This document shows, piece by piece, positions 1 through 8,265 of a stretch of DNA of 23,463 nt. Position 1 is the first letter of the stretch. Every line of letters begins with the position of its first letter. The stretch covers positions 1-23,463 of the forward strand of contig CABIVQ010000047.1 of NCBI GenBank assembly GCA_902362365.1, in the 5' to 3' direction. Below the pieces are notes generated by a model that saw only the letters and a program-made list of their open reading frames with translations, ran no database searches and was not told the origin of the DNA. The stretch comes from Clostridiaceae bacterium. Lineage in GTDB: Bacteria > Bacillota > Clostridia > Peptostreptococcales > Peptostreptococcaceae. A program made the position numbers and the translations under genes.

Positions 1-81
1 TCTTCTTTTCTGCATTTGTTCTCACATCATTATTATACATCAAAACTTATCCACAAGACCATTTTTTATAATACCTTAGTA

Positions 82-109
82 TATAAAAAAATGGCATTAC
101 GCCATTTTT
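82..109 (-). terminator. Rho-independent terminator of the sugar transferase gene
   Basis: Nine-pair stem AAAAATGGC / GCCATTTTT with a 5-nt loop. On the minus strand it runs straight into a T-rich tract. It starts inside the stop codon of the gene ending at 108. Positions 1-80 hold nothing I can call. Confidence 0.8.
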
Positions 110-770
110 ATCTTGCACCCTCTCCAGTTAATACTACTCTAATTGTAGCAAATATAATTTTTATATCCATCAGTATATTTCTATTTTTAATATATTCTAT
201 ATCCCATTTTAATTTTTCTTCAGGACTTATTTCATATCCTCCATTAACTTGAGCTAACCCTGTTAATCCAGGTTTAACTACTGTTCTCAATAGAAATCCT
301 GGTATTTCTTTATCAAACTGATAAGTTAATTCTGGTCTTTCTGGCCTTGGCCCAATTAAGCTCATGTCACCTTTTAGTATGTTTACTAATTGTGGTATTT
401 CATCAATTCGTGTTTTCCTGATGAAGTTTCCAACTTTGGTTATTCTTGGATCATTTTTTTGAGCCCATTGTGCTCCACTTATTTTTTCAGCATCAACTCT
501 CATTGATCTTAATTTATATATCGAAAAATGTTTTTCGTCTTTTCCTAATCTTTCTTGTTTATAGAAAATTGGTCCACCATCTTCTAATTTAATTAAAAGT
601 CCGAATATAATAACTAGTGGTGTCCCTACTAAAAGTCCTATAAATGATGAAACTATATCTAACATTCTTGAGTATATTCTATATATAAAACTATCTTTTA
701 CATGTATTTTTTCCATAGATTTTGTGTCACTATCTTCTAAATCAATAAACTTAGAAACAGTTGTATCCAT
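108..770 (-). CDS. Bacterial sugar transferase (undecaprenyl-phosphate phosphoglycosyl transferase)
   Basis: This monotopic membrane enzyme transfers a sugar-1-phosphate from a UDP-sugar to undecaprenyl phosphate, the priming step of surface polysaccharide synthesis. About 220 residues, the usual size of the catalytic core alone (WcaJ/PglC-like family). A hydrophobic segment (LDIVSSFIGLLVGTPLVIIF) is followed by the family features: GGPIFYKQERLG, FSIYKLRSM, the acidic pair in KTRIDEIPQL, GDMSLIGPRPERPE, and PGLTGLAQVNG. I start at the ATG at 770 because AAGGAGG lies just upstream. The longer reading frame to 815 has no such site. The gene stands alone here, with its own terminator, but UDP-sugar genes (galE, galU) lie within 5 kb. 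The sugar specificity cannot be read from the sequence. Confidence 0.92.
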   Translation of the reverse strand: MDTTVSKFIDLEDSDTKSMEKIHVKDSFIYRIYSRMLDIVSSFIGLLVGTPLVIIFGLLIKLEDGGPIFYKQERLGKDEKHFSIYKLRSMRVDAEKISGAQWAQKNDPRITKVGNFIRKTRIDEIPQLVNILKGDMSLIGPRPERPELTYQFDKEIPGFLLRTVVKPGLTGLAQVNGGYEISPEEKLKWDIEYIKNRNILMDIKIIFATIRVVLTGEGAR

Positions 771-943
771 ATATTCTTTCCTCCTTAAAATATCATTATT
801 ATATGTTACTGTCATATTTCTACATTTTTATTAATCAATTTCTTCTTATTACATTTTACTACATCTATATTATATTTGTCTATATTAATAATTTATTTAG
901 ATTTTACTTTTTAGATTATTGTTAACATAAATTTAAAATTAAT

Positions 944-977
944 AAAAAATGAGTATCCATATAAATACTCATTTTTT
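944..977 (-). terminator. Terminator of the L,D-transpeptidase gene
   Basis: Thirteen-pair stem AAAAAATGAGTAT / ATACTCATTTTTT with an 8-nt loop, about 50 bp past the stop codon at 1027. The stem ends in a T run on both strands, so it could work in either direction. Confidence 0.82.
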
Positions 978-1026
978 ACTGGCTATTCATTTATTTTAAT
1001 AACTTATTTCACATTTCTTCTAAATT

Positions 1027-2673
1027 TTATATTTCTTGAGAACCTTCTATTTCTTCAGATTTTTCTTGTCCTTGTAAATTCTCAAAGTCATCCGTCTTTT
1101 CTATTAAATTACTTTCTTCTTGGATTTCAAGACCTTCAGGTTTTTCTGGATTTTCTGGATTTTTAACAATAGACTCCGATACTAGCTCACCGTCAATATT
1201 AAATGTATATTTAATATTTGCTATTATAAGATCTCCTACTACTATACCTCCATCTAAATCACAATAGTACTTCTTACCGTTAAGTTCTAACCACCCAATG
1301 TATGTACTTCCGTCTTGATTTAGATAATATTTAGTTCCATCTAAATTCAACCATCCTATGCTCATTTCACCATTTTCTTTTAGATGATATCTCTTATTAT
1401 TGATGTCCTTCCATCCAGTTACCATTACTCCATCTGACTCTAGGTAGTACCACTTATTATTCAACTTAATCCAACCAGTTGCCATACTTCCATCTGCATT
1501 AAAGTAATACCACGTTCCTTTTATTTTTCCCCAGCCTGTTTCCATGCTTCCATCAGTATTCAAATAGTACCATGTTCCTTTTATTTGATTCCATCCAGTT
1601 GCCATACTTCCGTCTGCATTAAAGTAATACCATGTTCCTTTTACTTTTTCCCAACCTATTTTCATACTTCCGTCTGTATTAAAGTAGTACCATGTTTCTT
1701 TTATTTGCTTCCACCCAGTTACCATACTTCCGTCTGCATTAAAGTAATACCATGTTCCTTTTACTTTTCCCCAGCCTGTTTCCATGCTCCCATCAGTATT
1801 CAAATAGTACCATGTTCCTTTTATTTGATTCCATCCAGTTGCCATACTTCCATCTGCATTTAAATAGTACCAAGTTTCATTTACATTCTTCCATCCAGTT
1901 GCCATACTTCCATCTTCATTAAAGTAATACCATGTTCCTTTTACTTTTTCCCAGCCTGTTACCATTGATCCATCTTGCCTTAAGTAATACCATGTTCCCT
2001 TAGTTTGCTTCCATCCAGTTTGCATTCTTCCATCTGCATTAAAGTAATACCATTTATTCCCTATTTGCTTCCAAGAGTTTCTTTGGTAATGTTCTGATTC
2101 ATTTAAATAATACCAACTTCCATCTATTAATTTCCATTGATATGCAACTTTATCTATGTTTATATTATATTTCGCTGCAATTTGTGAATATGTATCTGAA
2201 GTTTCACTGATTAGTACTGTAGTACCTGTTGGTACTCTATCAAATAACCAACGCACTTCTTTGTTGTACATTCTTATACAACCACCACTAACATTTCCTC
2301 CTATAGAGTTTTCATTGTTAGTTCCATGTATTCCATATGTAGTTCCATATGTATTTCCTACATGTAATCCTAGCCAACGATCTCCAAGTGGATTTCTAGG
2401 ATCTCCTCCCGGTATTCCTCCACTATAATAAGGCCTATTTACAATTTTATTTACTATTGTAAATTTACCCGTAGGCGTTTTAGTTCCATATTTCCCAGTT
2501 CCTACTTGGAACTCTTTAACCAATTTATTATCAACATAATATCCCATTGTATTCGTTTTAGAATTTATTATTAAAAGATGTTTACTATCAGCACTTGCAG
2601 ATGTAGCCCCCCCTAATAATAGAATACACATTGATAAGGTTATAGCTATAAATTTACTTACAAACTTCTTCAT
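1027..2673 (-). CDS. Secreted L,D-transpeptidase (YkuD) with cell-wall-binding repeats
   Basis: Probable peptidoglycan cross-linking enzyme (3-3 cross-links) or wall-modifying protein, exported and held on the wall by repeats. 548 residues from the chosen ATG, which follows a GGGGGG ribosome-binding site. An upstream in-frame ATG at 2697 has none. The signal peptide ends near ASA-D (residue 28). The YkuD domain spans about 30-157, with the catalytic signature H116-G and S129-G-G-C132-I-R134, where C132 is the nucleophile. The usual SHGC appears here as SGGC. About 16 repeats of 20 residues follow (180-500; pattern W-K-x-x-x-G-x-W-Y-Y-x-N-x-D-G-S-M-x-T-G), of the choline-binding / glucan-binding type also seen in clostridial toxins. 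An acidic Glu/Pro-rich tail follows (501-548). Monocistronic, with a terminator at 944-977. The ligand of the repeats is unknown. Confidence 0.93.
   Translation of the reverse strand: MKKFVSKFIAITLSMCILLLGGATSASADSKHLLIINSKTNTMGYYVDNKLVKEFQVGTGKYGTKTPTGKFTIVNKIVNRPYYSGGIPGGDPRNPLGDRWLGLHVGNTYGTTYGIHGTNNENSIGGNVSGGCIRMYNKEVRWLFDRVPTGTTVLISETSDTYSQIAAKYNINIDKVAYQWKLIDGSWYYLNESEHYQRNSWKQIGNKWYYFNADGRMQTGWKQTKGTWYYLRQDGSMVTGWEKVKGTWYYFNEDGSMATGWKNVNETWYYLNADGSMATGWNQIKGTWYYLNTDGSMETGWGKVKGTWYYFNADGSMVTGWKQIKETWYYFNTDGSMKIGWEKVKGTWYYFNADGSMATGWNQIKGTWYYLNTDGSMETGWGKIKGTWYYFNADGSMATGWIKLNNKWYYLESDGVMVTGWKDINNKRYHLKENGEMSIGWLNLDGTKYYLNQDGSTYIGWLELNGKKYYCDLDGGIVVGDLIIANIKYTFNIDGELVSESIVKNPENPEKPEGLEIQEESNLIEKTDDFENLQGQEKSEEIEGSQEI
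1174..2136 (-). repeat. Tandem 60-bp coding repeats (about 16 units)
   Basis: In-frame repeats encoding the 20-residue cell-wall-binding modules of the L,D-transpeptidase. Units at the 5' and 3' ends of the array are diverged and the middle units are very similar. The 120-bp blocks at 1501-1620 and 1741-1860 differ at only about four positions, pointing to recent duplication of a four-unit (240-bp) block. Confidence 0.93.
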
Positions 2674-2813
2674 TACTTCCCCCCTAAATAAAAACAAACA
2701 TACTTAATTTCATATCTTAAATTTTACCATTTTAGTATAAATTTGTGTAAAACTCTTTCGCATAGTTAATTATATAAAAAAATTTCTAATTTGTATACAG
2801 TTAATTGCTCTAG

Positions 2814-3248
2814 TTAAATGATATGAAATGATAGTAAATAAACTATAACTCCTGACATCATATTTCCTATTACCCCCCTAAAAGTGCGTACTTTAACCTC
2901 ATATGTAATATAGATGATATAGCTGATGCGGTCCAGGTTCCTGTAGTTGGAAGGAGTATTCCTACAAATAAAATTATCCCTATAATAGAAGCATTCTTCA
3001 TTTTTTTCATTCCGCTGTCTATTTTTTATCAATTTTTTTTATTAGACCTAAAAATGCTCCTCTTTGCCTCAAGAAATCCATTATATGCCTAAAAGTTAAT
3101 ACTAGTGTAATAGCTACTACCGTCGAACCTACTACACTAGCTAAGTAAACTCCTATAGGATTTAAATCCATTGCTATACCTATAGGAATAGCCCTCTTAA
3201 TTCCGTTACAGGAATCATCGATAAAACCATAATTTTCAAATAATCCAA
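2814..3248 (-). pseudogene. Frameshifted copy of the small multidrug export protein gene
   Basis: A decayed paralogue of the intact gene at 6575-7012. Reading across all three minus-strand frames recovers nearly the whole protein. It begins with a TTG start (TTG GAT TAT TTG, matching the intact TTG GAA TAC TTA) and IMVLSMIPVTELRG. It shifts frame to AIPIGIAMDLNPIGVYLASV through KKIDKK, shifts again to SGMKKMKNASIIGIILFVG and PTTGTWTASAISSILHMRLK, and shifts a third time to VIGNMMSGVIVYLLSFHII. The total span is 435 bp against 438 bp for the intact gene, so the damage is small indels, not deletion. It lies downstream of galU-galE in the position matching the intact copy downstream of the second galU. 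Confidence 0.9.
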
Positions 3249-3364
3249 TGCCATCATCCAATTTACTATTTATTTTCCTAATCTTATTAATATATCTAAA
3301 ATACCATTATATTAAAAATATCATAAAAATAATATAATACTTAAAATATTTATTATTATTTTAT

Positions 3365-3408
3365 AAAAGGTACTATTTTAACTTTAATAGTTATTAATAG
3401 TACCTTTT
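3365..3408 (-). terminator. Terminator of the galU-galE operon
   Basis: Thirteen-pair stem AAAAGGTACTATT / AATAGTACCTTTT with an 18-nt loop, 20 bp past the galE stop. The T tract is provided by the stem's own 3' end. Confidence 0.75.
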
Positions 3409-3427
3409 ATTTTATATATACTTAAGT

Positions 3428-4444
3428 TTATTTATCTCCATATCCATTTGGATTTTGGCTTTGCCATCTCCAAGAATCTTGACACATATCATCAATTCCA
3501 TATTCTGCCTTCCATCCTAGTTCAACTTCTGCTTTACTAGGATCTGCATAGCACATCGCTATATCCCCAGCTCTTCTTTCTGCTATTTTATATGGAACTT
3601 CTCTATTACTAGCTTTAGAAAAAGCTTTAACTAAATCAAGAACACTATAACCATTACCAGTTCCTAAATTATAAGTAACTAATCCTGGATTTTCACTTAG
3701 TTTATCTAAAGCCTTAACATGTCCTCTAGCTAAATCTACTACATGTATATAATCTCTTACACCTGTACCATCATGAGTTGGATAGTCATCTCCAAATACA
3801 CTTAGTTCTTTTAGACTTCCTATAGCTACCTTTGTTATATATGGCATTAAATTATTTGGTATTCCATTAGGTTCTTCACCTATTCTACCACTCTTATGAG
3901 CTCCAACTGGATTAAAGTACCTTAAAATTGCAACATCTAATGTCTTATCAGCTTTGCATATATCTCTAAGCATATCTTCTATCATTAGTTTTGTTCTACC
4001 ATAAGGATTTGTTACTGATAAATCAAAATCTTCTAGTATAGGATTTCTTATTGGATCTCCATATACAGTAGCAGAAGAACTAAATACAAACTTTTTAACA
4101 CTATATTCTCTCATTAAGTCTAATACAACTAATGTACTTGTTAAATTATTTATATAGTACTCTAAAGGTTTTTCCACAGATTCCCCAACAGCTTTATATG
4201 CAGCAAAATGTATTACTGAATCTATTTTATTTTCTTTAAATACTACCTCTAATTTTTCTTTATCAGTTATGTCTATTTCATATAATTTAACTTTTTTCCC
4301 TAATAACTCCTCTATTCTCTCTATTACTACAGGATTACTATTTGAGAAGTCATCGACTATTATAACTTCATATCCAGCCTCAACTAATTCAATAGTTGTA
4401 TGACTCCCTATATAACCAGCTCCTCCAGTTACTAATACTGACAT
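3428..4444 (-). CDS. galE: UDP-glucose 4-epimerase
   Basis: Cytoplasmic NAD-dependent enzyme that interconverts UDP-glucose and UDP-galactose, linking the Leloir pathway to surface-polymer precursors. 338 residues, the standard GalE length. The Rossmann motif TGGAGYIGSH is at 7-16. HFAAYKAVGES is at 79-89, and FSSSATVYG holds the catalytic Ser/Thr region near 124. The catalytic Y148-x-x-x-K152 is in NPYGRTK. LRYFNPVGAH, VRDYIHVVDLA and YNLGTGNGYSVL are typical of the family. It follows galU by 29 bp on the same strand, so the two are almost certainly co-transcribed and end at the terminator at 3365-3408. The decayed export gene lies downstream of that terminator. Confidence 0.97.
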   Translation of the reverse strand: MSVLVTGGAGYIGSHTTIELVEAGYEVIIVDDFSNSNPVVIERIEELLGKKVKLYEIDITDKEKLEVVFKENKIDSVIHFAAYKAVGESVEKPLEYYINNLTSTLVVLDLMREYSVKKFVFSSSATVYGDPIRNPILEDFDLSVTNPYGRTKLMIEDMLRDICKADKTLDVAILRYFNPVGAHKSGRIGEEPNGIPNNLMPYITKVAIGSLKELSVFGDDYPTHDGTGVRDYIHVVDLARGHVKALDKLSENPGLVTYNLGTGNGYSVLDLVKAFSKASNREVPYKIAERRAGDIAMCYADPSKAEVELGWKAEYGIDDMCQDSWRWQSQNPNGYGDK

Positions 4445-4473
4445 GATCGTCCTCCCTCTAAAACTTTTATTAT

Positions 4474-5340
4474 TTACTTTTCTACTTTAGTCTTTATAAA
4501 TTTTAAAAGATCATCTTTTAAGTTATCTCTCTTTAATGCGAAATCTATTGTAGCTTCTAAAAATCCTAATTTATCACCTACATCATATCTTCTTCCTTCA
4601 AAGTTGTAAGCATATATAGCTTCTTGAGTAGCTAAAGTCTTTAATGCATCTGTTAACTGTATCTCTCCGCCTTTTCCAGGTGCTTGAGTTTCAAGTATAT
4701 TGAATATTTCAGGTGTTATTATATATCTACCTAATATTGCTATATTAGATGGTGCCTCATCCACATTTGGCTTTTCTACCATATCTTTTACTTTATATAC
4801 TCTATCTTCTATATGCCTAACCTCTAATATTCCATACTTATCTGTATCCTCTTTTGCAACTTCTTGCACTCCTAGTATAGACGCTTTGTACTCATCATAA
4901 GTGTTTATTAATTGCTTTAAGCAAGGAACCTCTGAATCTACTATGTCATCACCTAATAATACTGCAAATGGTTCATTTCCTATAAAGCTCTTTGCACAGT
5001 GTATCGCATGGCCTAGACCTTTTGGTTCTTTTTGTCTTATATAATGTATATTTACCATGTTAGATATATCTCTTACCATTTCTAACATTTCTTTTTTTCC
5101 TTTTTGCTCTAATTCTAGCTCTAATTCTACAGACTTATCAAAGTGATCCTCTATAGATTTTTTATTTCTTCCAGTTATTATTAATATTTCTTCTATACCT
5201 GACTCTATAGCTTCTTCTATTATATATTGCAATGTTGGTTTATCTACAATAGGTAACATTTCCTTTGGCTGTGATTTAGTAGCCGGTAAAAATCTTGTTC
5301 CTAAACCAGCTGCAGGTATTATAGCTTTTTTTACTGTCAT
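4474..5340 (-). CDS. galU: UTP-glucose-1-phosphate uridylyltransferase (copy 1)
   Basis: Makes UDP-glucose from UTP and glucose-1-phosphate, supplying GalE and glycosyltransferases. 288 residues, the normal length. The nucleotidyltransferase signature [20 protein letters not shown] starts at residue 10. [16 protein letters not shown], the LLGDDIVD metal/nucleotide loop and [12 protein letters not shown] match the GalU/GtaB family. The start has an AAGGAG site. It heads a galU-galE operon. A second, very similar galU lies at 7175-8050. Their first 120 residues are nearly identical, and the differences cluster in the middle and the C-terminal tail. Having two copies so close suggests segmental duplication. 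Confidence 0.96.
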   Translation of the reverse strand: MTVKKAIIPAAGLGTRFLPATKSQPKEMLPIVDKPTLQYIIEEAIESGIEEILIITGRNKKSIEDHFDKSVELELELEQKGKKEMLEMVRDISNMVNIHYIRQKEPKGLGHAIHCAKSFIGNEPFAVLLGDDIVDSEVPCLKQLINTYDEYKASILGVQEVAKEDTDKYGILEVRHIEDRVYKVKDMVEKPNVDEAPSNIAILGRYIITPEIFNILETQAPGKGGEIQLTDALKTLATQEAIYAYNFEGRRYDVGDKLGFLEATIDFALKRDNLKDDLLKFIKTKVEK

Positions 5341-5570
5341 AATAAACTCCTTCGCTTTACTTCTTTAAATTAATCTATTATTTTACTAAAAAATTAACAT
5401 TATAATTTAAATTATAATATATCATAAATATTGTTCTGATTCAATTTTTTGTAATAGAAAATTAAATACCATTGTTATTTTTCCGACAATTATAGATATA
5501 TTTCCCAATTTACTTTAATATAATAAATAATAATATATTTTTTATTATATATAAATAGGAGGAGTAAAAT

Positions 5571-6356
5571 ATGAGATTAAAAGATAAAATAGCTTTAGTT
5601 ACATCATCTACAAAGGGAATAGGGTTAGCTTGTGCTAAGGCTCTTGCAAAAAATGGAGCATTAGTTTATATAGCTGCAAGAAATGAAGAGCTAGCTAATG
5701 AAGTTATAGCTGAAATAGAAAACGAAGGCGGAAAAGCTAAGTTTGTATATTTCAACGCAAGAGAAGTTGAAACATACAATTCTATGATAGATACAGTTAT
5801 CGAAAACGAAGGAAGATTAGATATATTAGTAAATAACTACGGAGGTACTAATGTACAACTAGATAAAAACTTAGTTGATGGAGATACAGATGCTTTCTTC
5901 AACATAGTACAAGATAATCTACAAAGTGTTTACTTACCTTGTAAAAGAGTTGTACCTCACATGATAAAAAACGGTGGAGGAAGTATAGTAAATATATCTT
6001 CTATAGGTTCTGTTGTACCTGATTTATCAAGAATGGGTTACTGTGTTACAAAGGCTGCAATAAACTCTTTAACACAAAATATAGCGCTTCAATATGCACA
6101 TGATAATGTAAGATGTAATGCAGTTTTACCAGGGCTTACAGCTACTAAGGCTGCTCTTTCAAATATGCCTGATGAGTTTAGAAAATCATTCTTAAGACAT
6201 GTTCCTTTAAATAGAATGGGTACTCCAGAAGATATAGCTAATGCCGTGTTATTCTATGCTTCTGATGAAACTTCATATATAACTGGAGATATATTAGAAG
6301 TGTCTGGTGGATATGCCCTTGGAACACCTCAATATGGAGATCTTGTTCAAAGATAA
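5571..6356 (+). CDS. Short-chain dehydrogenase, probable NADP-dependent 7-alpha-hydroxysteroid dehydrogenase
   Basis: Classical short-chain dehydrogenase of 261 residues. The cofactor motif is T11-S-S-T-K-G-I-G18, where Ser replaces the usual Gly after Thr. Other motifs are NNYG (88-91), the catalytic S144 in NISSIGS, Y157-x-x-x-K161 in GYCVTKAA, and N88. R37 after the second strand favours NADP(H). The C-terminal half (RCNAVLPGL, MPDEFRKSFL, HVPLNRMG, PEDIAN, SYITG, ILEVSGGY, LGTPQY) strongly resembles, from memory, the clostridial 7-alpha-HSDH of Clostridium sordellii type. That enzyme oxidises the 7-alpha-hydroxyl of primary bile acids to the 7-oxo form. A start at ATG with AGGAGG is clear. 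It is monocistronic, on the opposite strand to its neighbours, and its stop codon lies in the large palindrome. The fold is sure and the substrate is inferred. Confidence 0.8.
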   Translation: MRLKDKIALVTSSTKGIGLACAKALAKNGALVYIAARNEELANEVIAEIENEGGKAKFVYFNAREVETYNSMIDTVIENEGRLDILVNNYGGTNVQLDKNLVDGDTDAFFNIVQDNLQSVYLPCKRVVPHMIKNGGGSIVNISSIGSVVPDLSRMGYCVTKAAINSLTQNIALQYAHDNVRCNAVLPGLTATKAALSNMPDEFRKSFLRHVPLNRMGTPEDIANAVLFYASDETSYITGDILEVSGGYALGTPQYGDLVQR

Positions 6357-6497
6357 TTGGGGATAGTTTTAATGCGGGCAAAGGGGTGTGATATTGCATT
6401 TTCCACACATACAAGGCACAAATCGCCTTGTAAATGGGATGGAAAATTGCAATATCACACCCCCTTTTTGCCTTTGGTTACAACTATCCCCAATTAT
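6353..6497. repeat. Long imperfect fold-back palindrome (MITE-like or structured RNA)
   Basis: Two arms of 65 and 73 nt around a 7-nt loop (6418-6424). The outer 16 nt match perfectly (ATAATTGGGGATAGTT at 6353-6368 against its complement at 6482-6497). A central block around GGGGTGTGATATTGCA, then TTTTCCA, then ACAAGGC at the loop also pair. It is far too long and too G-rich at its ends for an ordinary terminator, and no T run follows directly. The TTGGGGATAGTT ends look like terminal inverted repeats. It begins within the stop codon of the dehydrogenase. No transposase is present. Confidence 0.8.
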
Positions 6498-6523
6498 AAA
6501 CTGCTATTTTATATAAATAAAAT

Positions 6524-6563
6524 AAGTGCTTCAATGTTTATATAAACTTTGAGGCACTTTTTT
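6524..6563 (+). terminator. Terminator, probably bidirectional, between convergent genes
   Basis: Stem AAGTGCTTCAA / TTGAGGCACTT (one G-T pair), with an additional inner pairing GTTTA / TAAAC, followed by a T run at 6558-6563 on the plus strand. The minus-strand side is also T-rich and follows the stop of the export gene at 6575, so it probably serves both. Confidence 0.8.
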
Positions 6564-6574
6564 ATATTTAAGTA

Positions 6575-7012
6575 TTATATTATATGAAGTGATAGTAATG
6601 ACATTATTATTCCTGCCATCATGTTTCCTATTAGTACTCCTATAAATGCGTCTTTTATTCTCATTTTTAGGATTGATGCTATTGCTGAGGCTGTCCATGT
6701 CCCTGTGGTTGGTAGTGGTATTCCTACAAATAGTATTATTCCAAATATAGATACTTGTTTCATTTTTTTCATACCTGAATGTATTTTTCTGTCTATCTTA
6801 TTTAATAATTTTAAAAATATCCCTTTTTCTTTTAAGAATTGCATTATATGTCTAAATGTTAATACAAGTGGAACTGATACTATTGTTGATCCTATTACAC
6901 TTGCTATATATACACCTATTGGGTTTAAATCCATTGCTATTCCTATTGGTATAGCACCTCTTAGCTCTGTAACTGGAATCATTGATAAAAGCATTATGTG
7001 TAAGTATTCCAA
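6575..7012 (-). CDS. Small multidrug export protein family (COG2426) membrane protein
   Basis: 145-residue integral membrane protein with about four hydrophobic segments. The conserved features are MIPVTELRGAIPIGIAM near the N-terminus, LTFRHIM in the middle, and GIPLPTTGTWTASAIA in the second half. This repeated proline/glycine pattern is typical of the family annotated as small multi-drug export proteins, whose true substrate is not established. The start is a TTG at 7012, fixed by GGAGGAGG six bases upstream. The same TTG start is preserved in the decayed copy at 2814-3248. It lies 162 bp downstream of the second galU, with no clear terminator between, so they may be co-transcribed. Confidence 0.88.
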   Translation of the reverse strand: MEYLHIMLLSMIPVTELRGAIPIGIAMDLNPIGVYIASVIGSTIVSVPLVLTFRHIMQFLKEKGIFLKLLNKIDRKIHSGMKKMKQVSIFGIILFVGIPLPTTGTWTASAIASILKMRIKDAFIGVLIGNMMAGIIMSLLSLHII

Positions 7013-7174
7013 TTTTATCCTCCTCCAAAAAATAAAGATATAACATTTTATTTTTGCTATATCTCTATTTAAAAAAATTTATTTTATTCCTTGTATTTAT
7101 ACATCTCTCAATGTAAGATTTCTAATTTCACATCAAAAGTTTTTCCCTACCTAATTATCCATAGATAAATAAAT

Positions 7175-8050
7175 CTATTTTCCTTCTTTTTCTACTATAT
7201 CTTTCATATAATTTAATAAATCTTCTCTTAACCCATCTCTCTTTAAAGCAAAATCTATTGTTGCTTCTAAGAATCCAAATTTATCTCCTACATCATATCT
7301 TCTTCCTTCGAAGTTGTATGCATATATTGCTTCTTGAGTAGATAAAGTTTTTAAAGCGTCAGTTAATTGTATTTCTCCACCTTTTCCAGGTTTTTGATTT
7401 TCTAATATTTCAAATATAGATGGATTGATTATATATCTTCCTAGTATTGCTATGTTTGATGGTGCACTTTCTACAGAAGGCTTCTCAACCATATCTTTTA
7501 CTTTATATACTCTATCTTCTATATGTTTTACATCTAGTATTCCATATTTATCTGTATCTTCTTTTGCAACCTCTTGAACTCCTAATATTGTTGTTTTATA
7601 TTCATCATAAGTATTTATTAATTGCTTTAAACAAGGAGTATCTGCATCGACTATATCGTCTCCTAATAATACAGCAAATGGTTCATCCCCTATAAAACTC
7701 TTGGCACAGTGTATAGCATGCCCAAGTCCTTTTGGTTCTTTTTGTCTTATATAGTGTATGTTAACCATGTTAGATATATCTCTTACCATTTCTAACATTT
7801 CTTTTTTACCCTTTTGTTCTAATTCTAACTCCAGTTCTACTGATTTATCAAAGTGATCTTCTATAGATTTTTTATTTCTCCCTGTTATTATTAATATCTC
7901 TTCAATACCAGACTCTATAGCTTCCTCTATTATATATTGTAAAGTTGGTTTATCAACTATTGGAAGCATCTCCTTTGGTTGAGATTTTGTAGCTGGTAAA
8001 AATCTTGTCCCTAATCCAGCTGCTGGTATTATAGCTTTTTTTACTGTCAT
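7175..8050 (-). CDS. galU: UTP-glucose-1-phosphate uridylyltransferase (copy 2)
   Basis: Second GalU of 291 residues. It shares the signature [20 protein letters not shown], the LLGDDIVD loop and [12 protein letters not shown] with copy 1. Most differences are conservative: IGNEP to IGDEP, SEVPC to DTPC, and [13 protein letters not shown] to NPSIFEILENQKP. The tail is different (LLNYMKDIVEKEGK against [11 protein letters not shown]). The start has a GGAGGAG site. Both copies look functional. The neighbour downstream is the intact export gene, mirroring the decayed copy downstream of galU-galE. Redundant UDP-glucose supply, or separate regulation for different surface polymers, are both possible. 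Confidence 0.96.
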   Translation of the reverse strand: MTVKKAIIPAAGLGTRFLPATKSQPKEMLPIVDKPTLQYIIEEAIESGIEEILIITGRNKKSIEDHFDKSVELELELEQKGKKEMLEMVRDISNMVNIHYIRQKEPKGLGHAIHCAKSFIGDEPFAVLLGDDIVDADTPCLKQLINTYDEYKTTILGVQEVAKEDTDKYGILDVKHIEDRVYKVKDMVEKPSVESAPSNIAILGRYIINPSIFEILENQKPGKGGEIQLTDALKTLSTQEAIYAYNFEGRRYDVGDKFGFLEATIDFALKRDGLREDLLNYMKDIVEKEGK

Positions 8051-8237
8051 TTTATACTCCTCCGTATTTTTAAATTCTGCTAAATTTAAATATTTTCACT
8101 GTGAATTTTTCATATAAACAAAATGAAATTTAGATATTATTTCTAATTTCTAAATTTCTAAGACTGACTATTTCAATATTATAATTATAATTACAAATAT
8201 AATATAGCATATATTCTATTTTAATTCAATTTTGTAT

Positions 8238-8264
8238 AAAAAAAACACCAGCAAAAGCTAGTGT
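8238..8264 (-). terminator. Terminator of rnpB
   Basis: Stem ACACTAGC / GCTGGTGT (one G-T pair) with a TTTT loop, followed on the minus strand by a run of seven or more T. Confidence 0.93.
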
Positions 8265-8265
8265 A

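Noticed and set aside
1585..1863. Plus-strand open frame of 92 codons
   Set aside because: It is the antisense shadow of the repeat array, with no ribosome-binding site.
1174..2136. Regular 60-bp repeats that could suggest a CRISPR array
   Set aside because: The repeats are in frame, have no unique spacers and encode the W/Y/G wall-binding modules of the L,D-transpeptidase.
3019..3261. Independent small membrane protein of 80 residues
   Set aside because: It is only the middle segment of the frameshifted export pseudogene. Its matching start and end lie in other frames.
5341..5570. Promoters for the divergent galU and dehydrogenase genes
   Set aside because: Several AT-rich -10-like hexamers occur, but none has a convincing -35 box at the right spacing.
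6357..6545. Plus-strand open frame after the dehydrogenase
   Set aside because: It lies in the fold-back palindrome and the terminator, and has no ribosome-binding site or protein-like features.
6621..7043. Plus-strand open frame of 140 codons
   Set aside because: It is antisense to the small export protein, which has family motifs, a strong ribosome-binding site and a decayed paralogue in the same frame.
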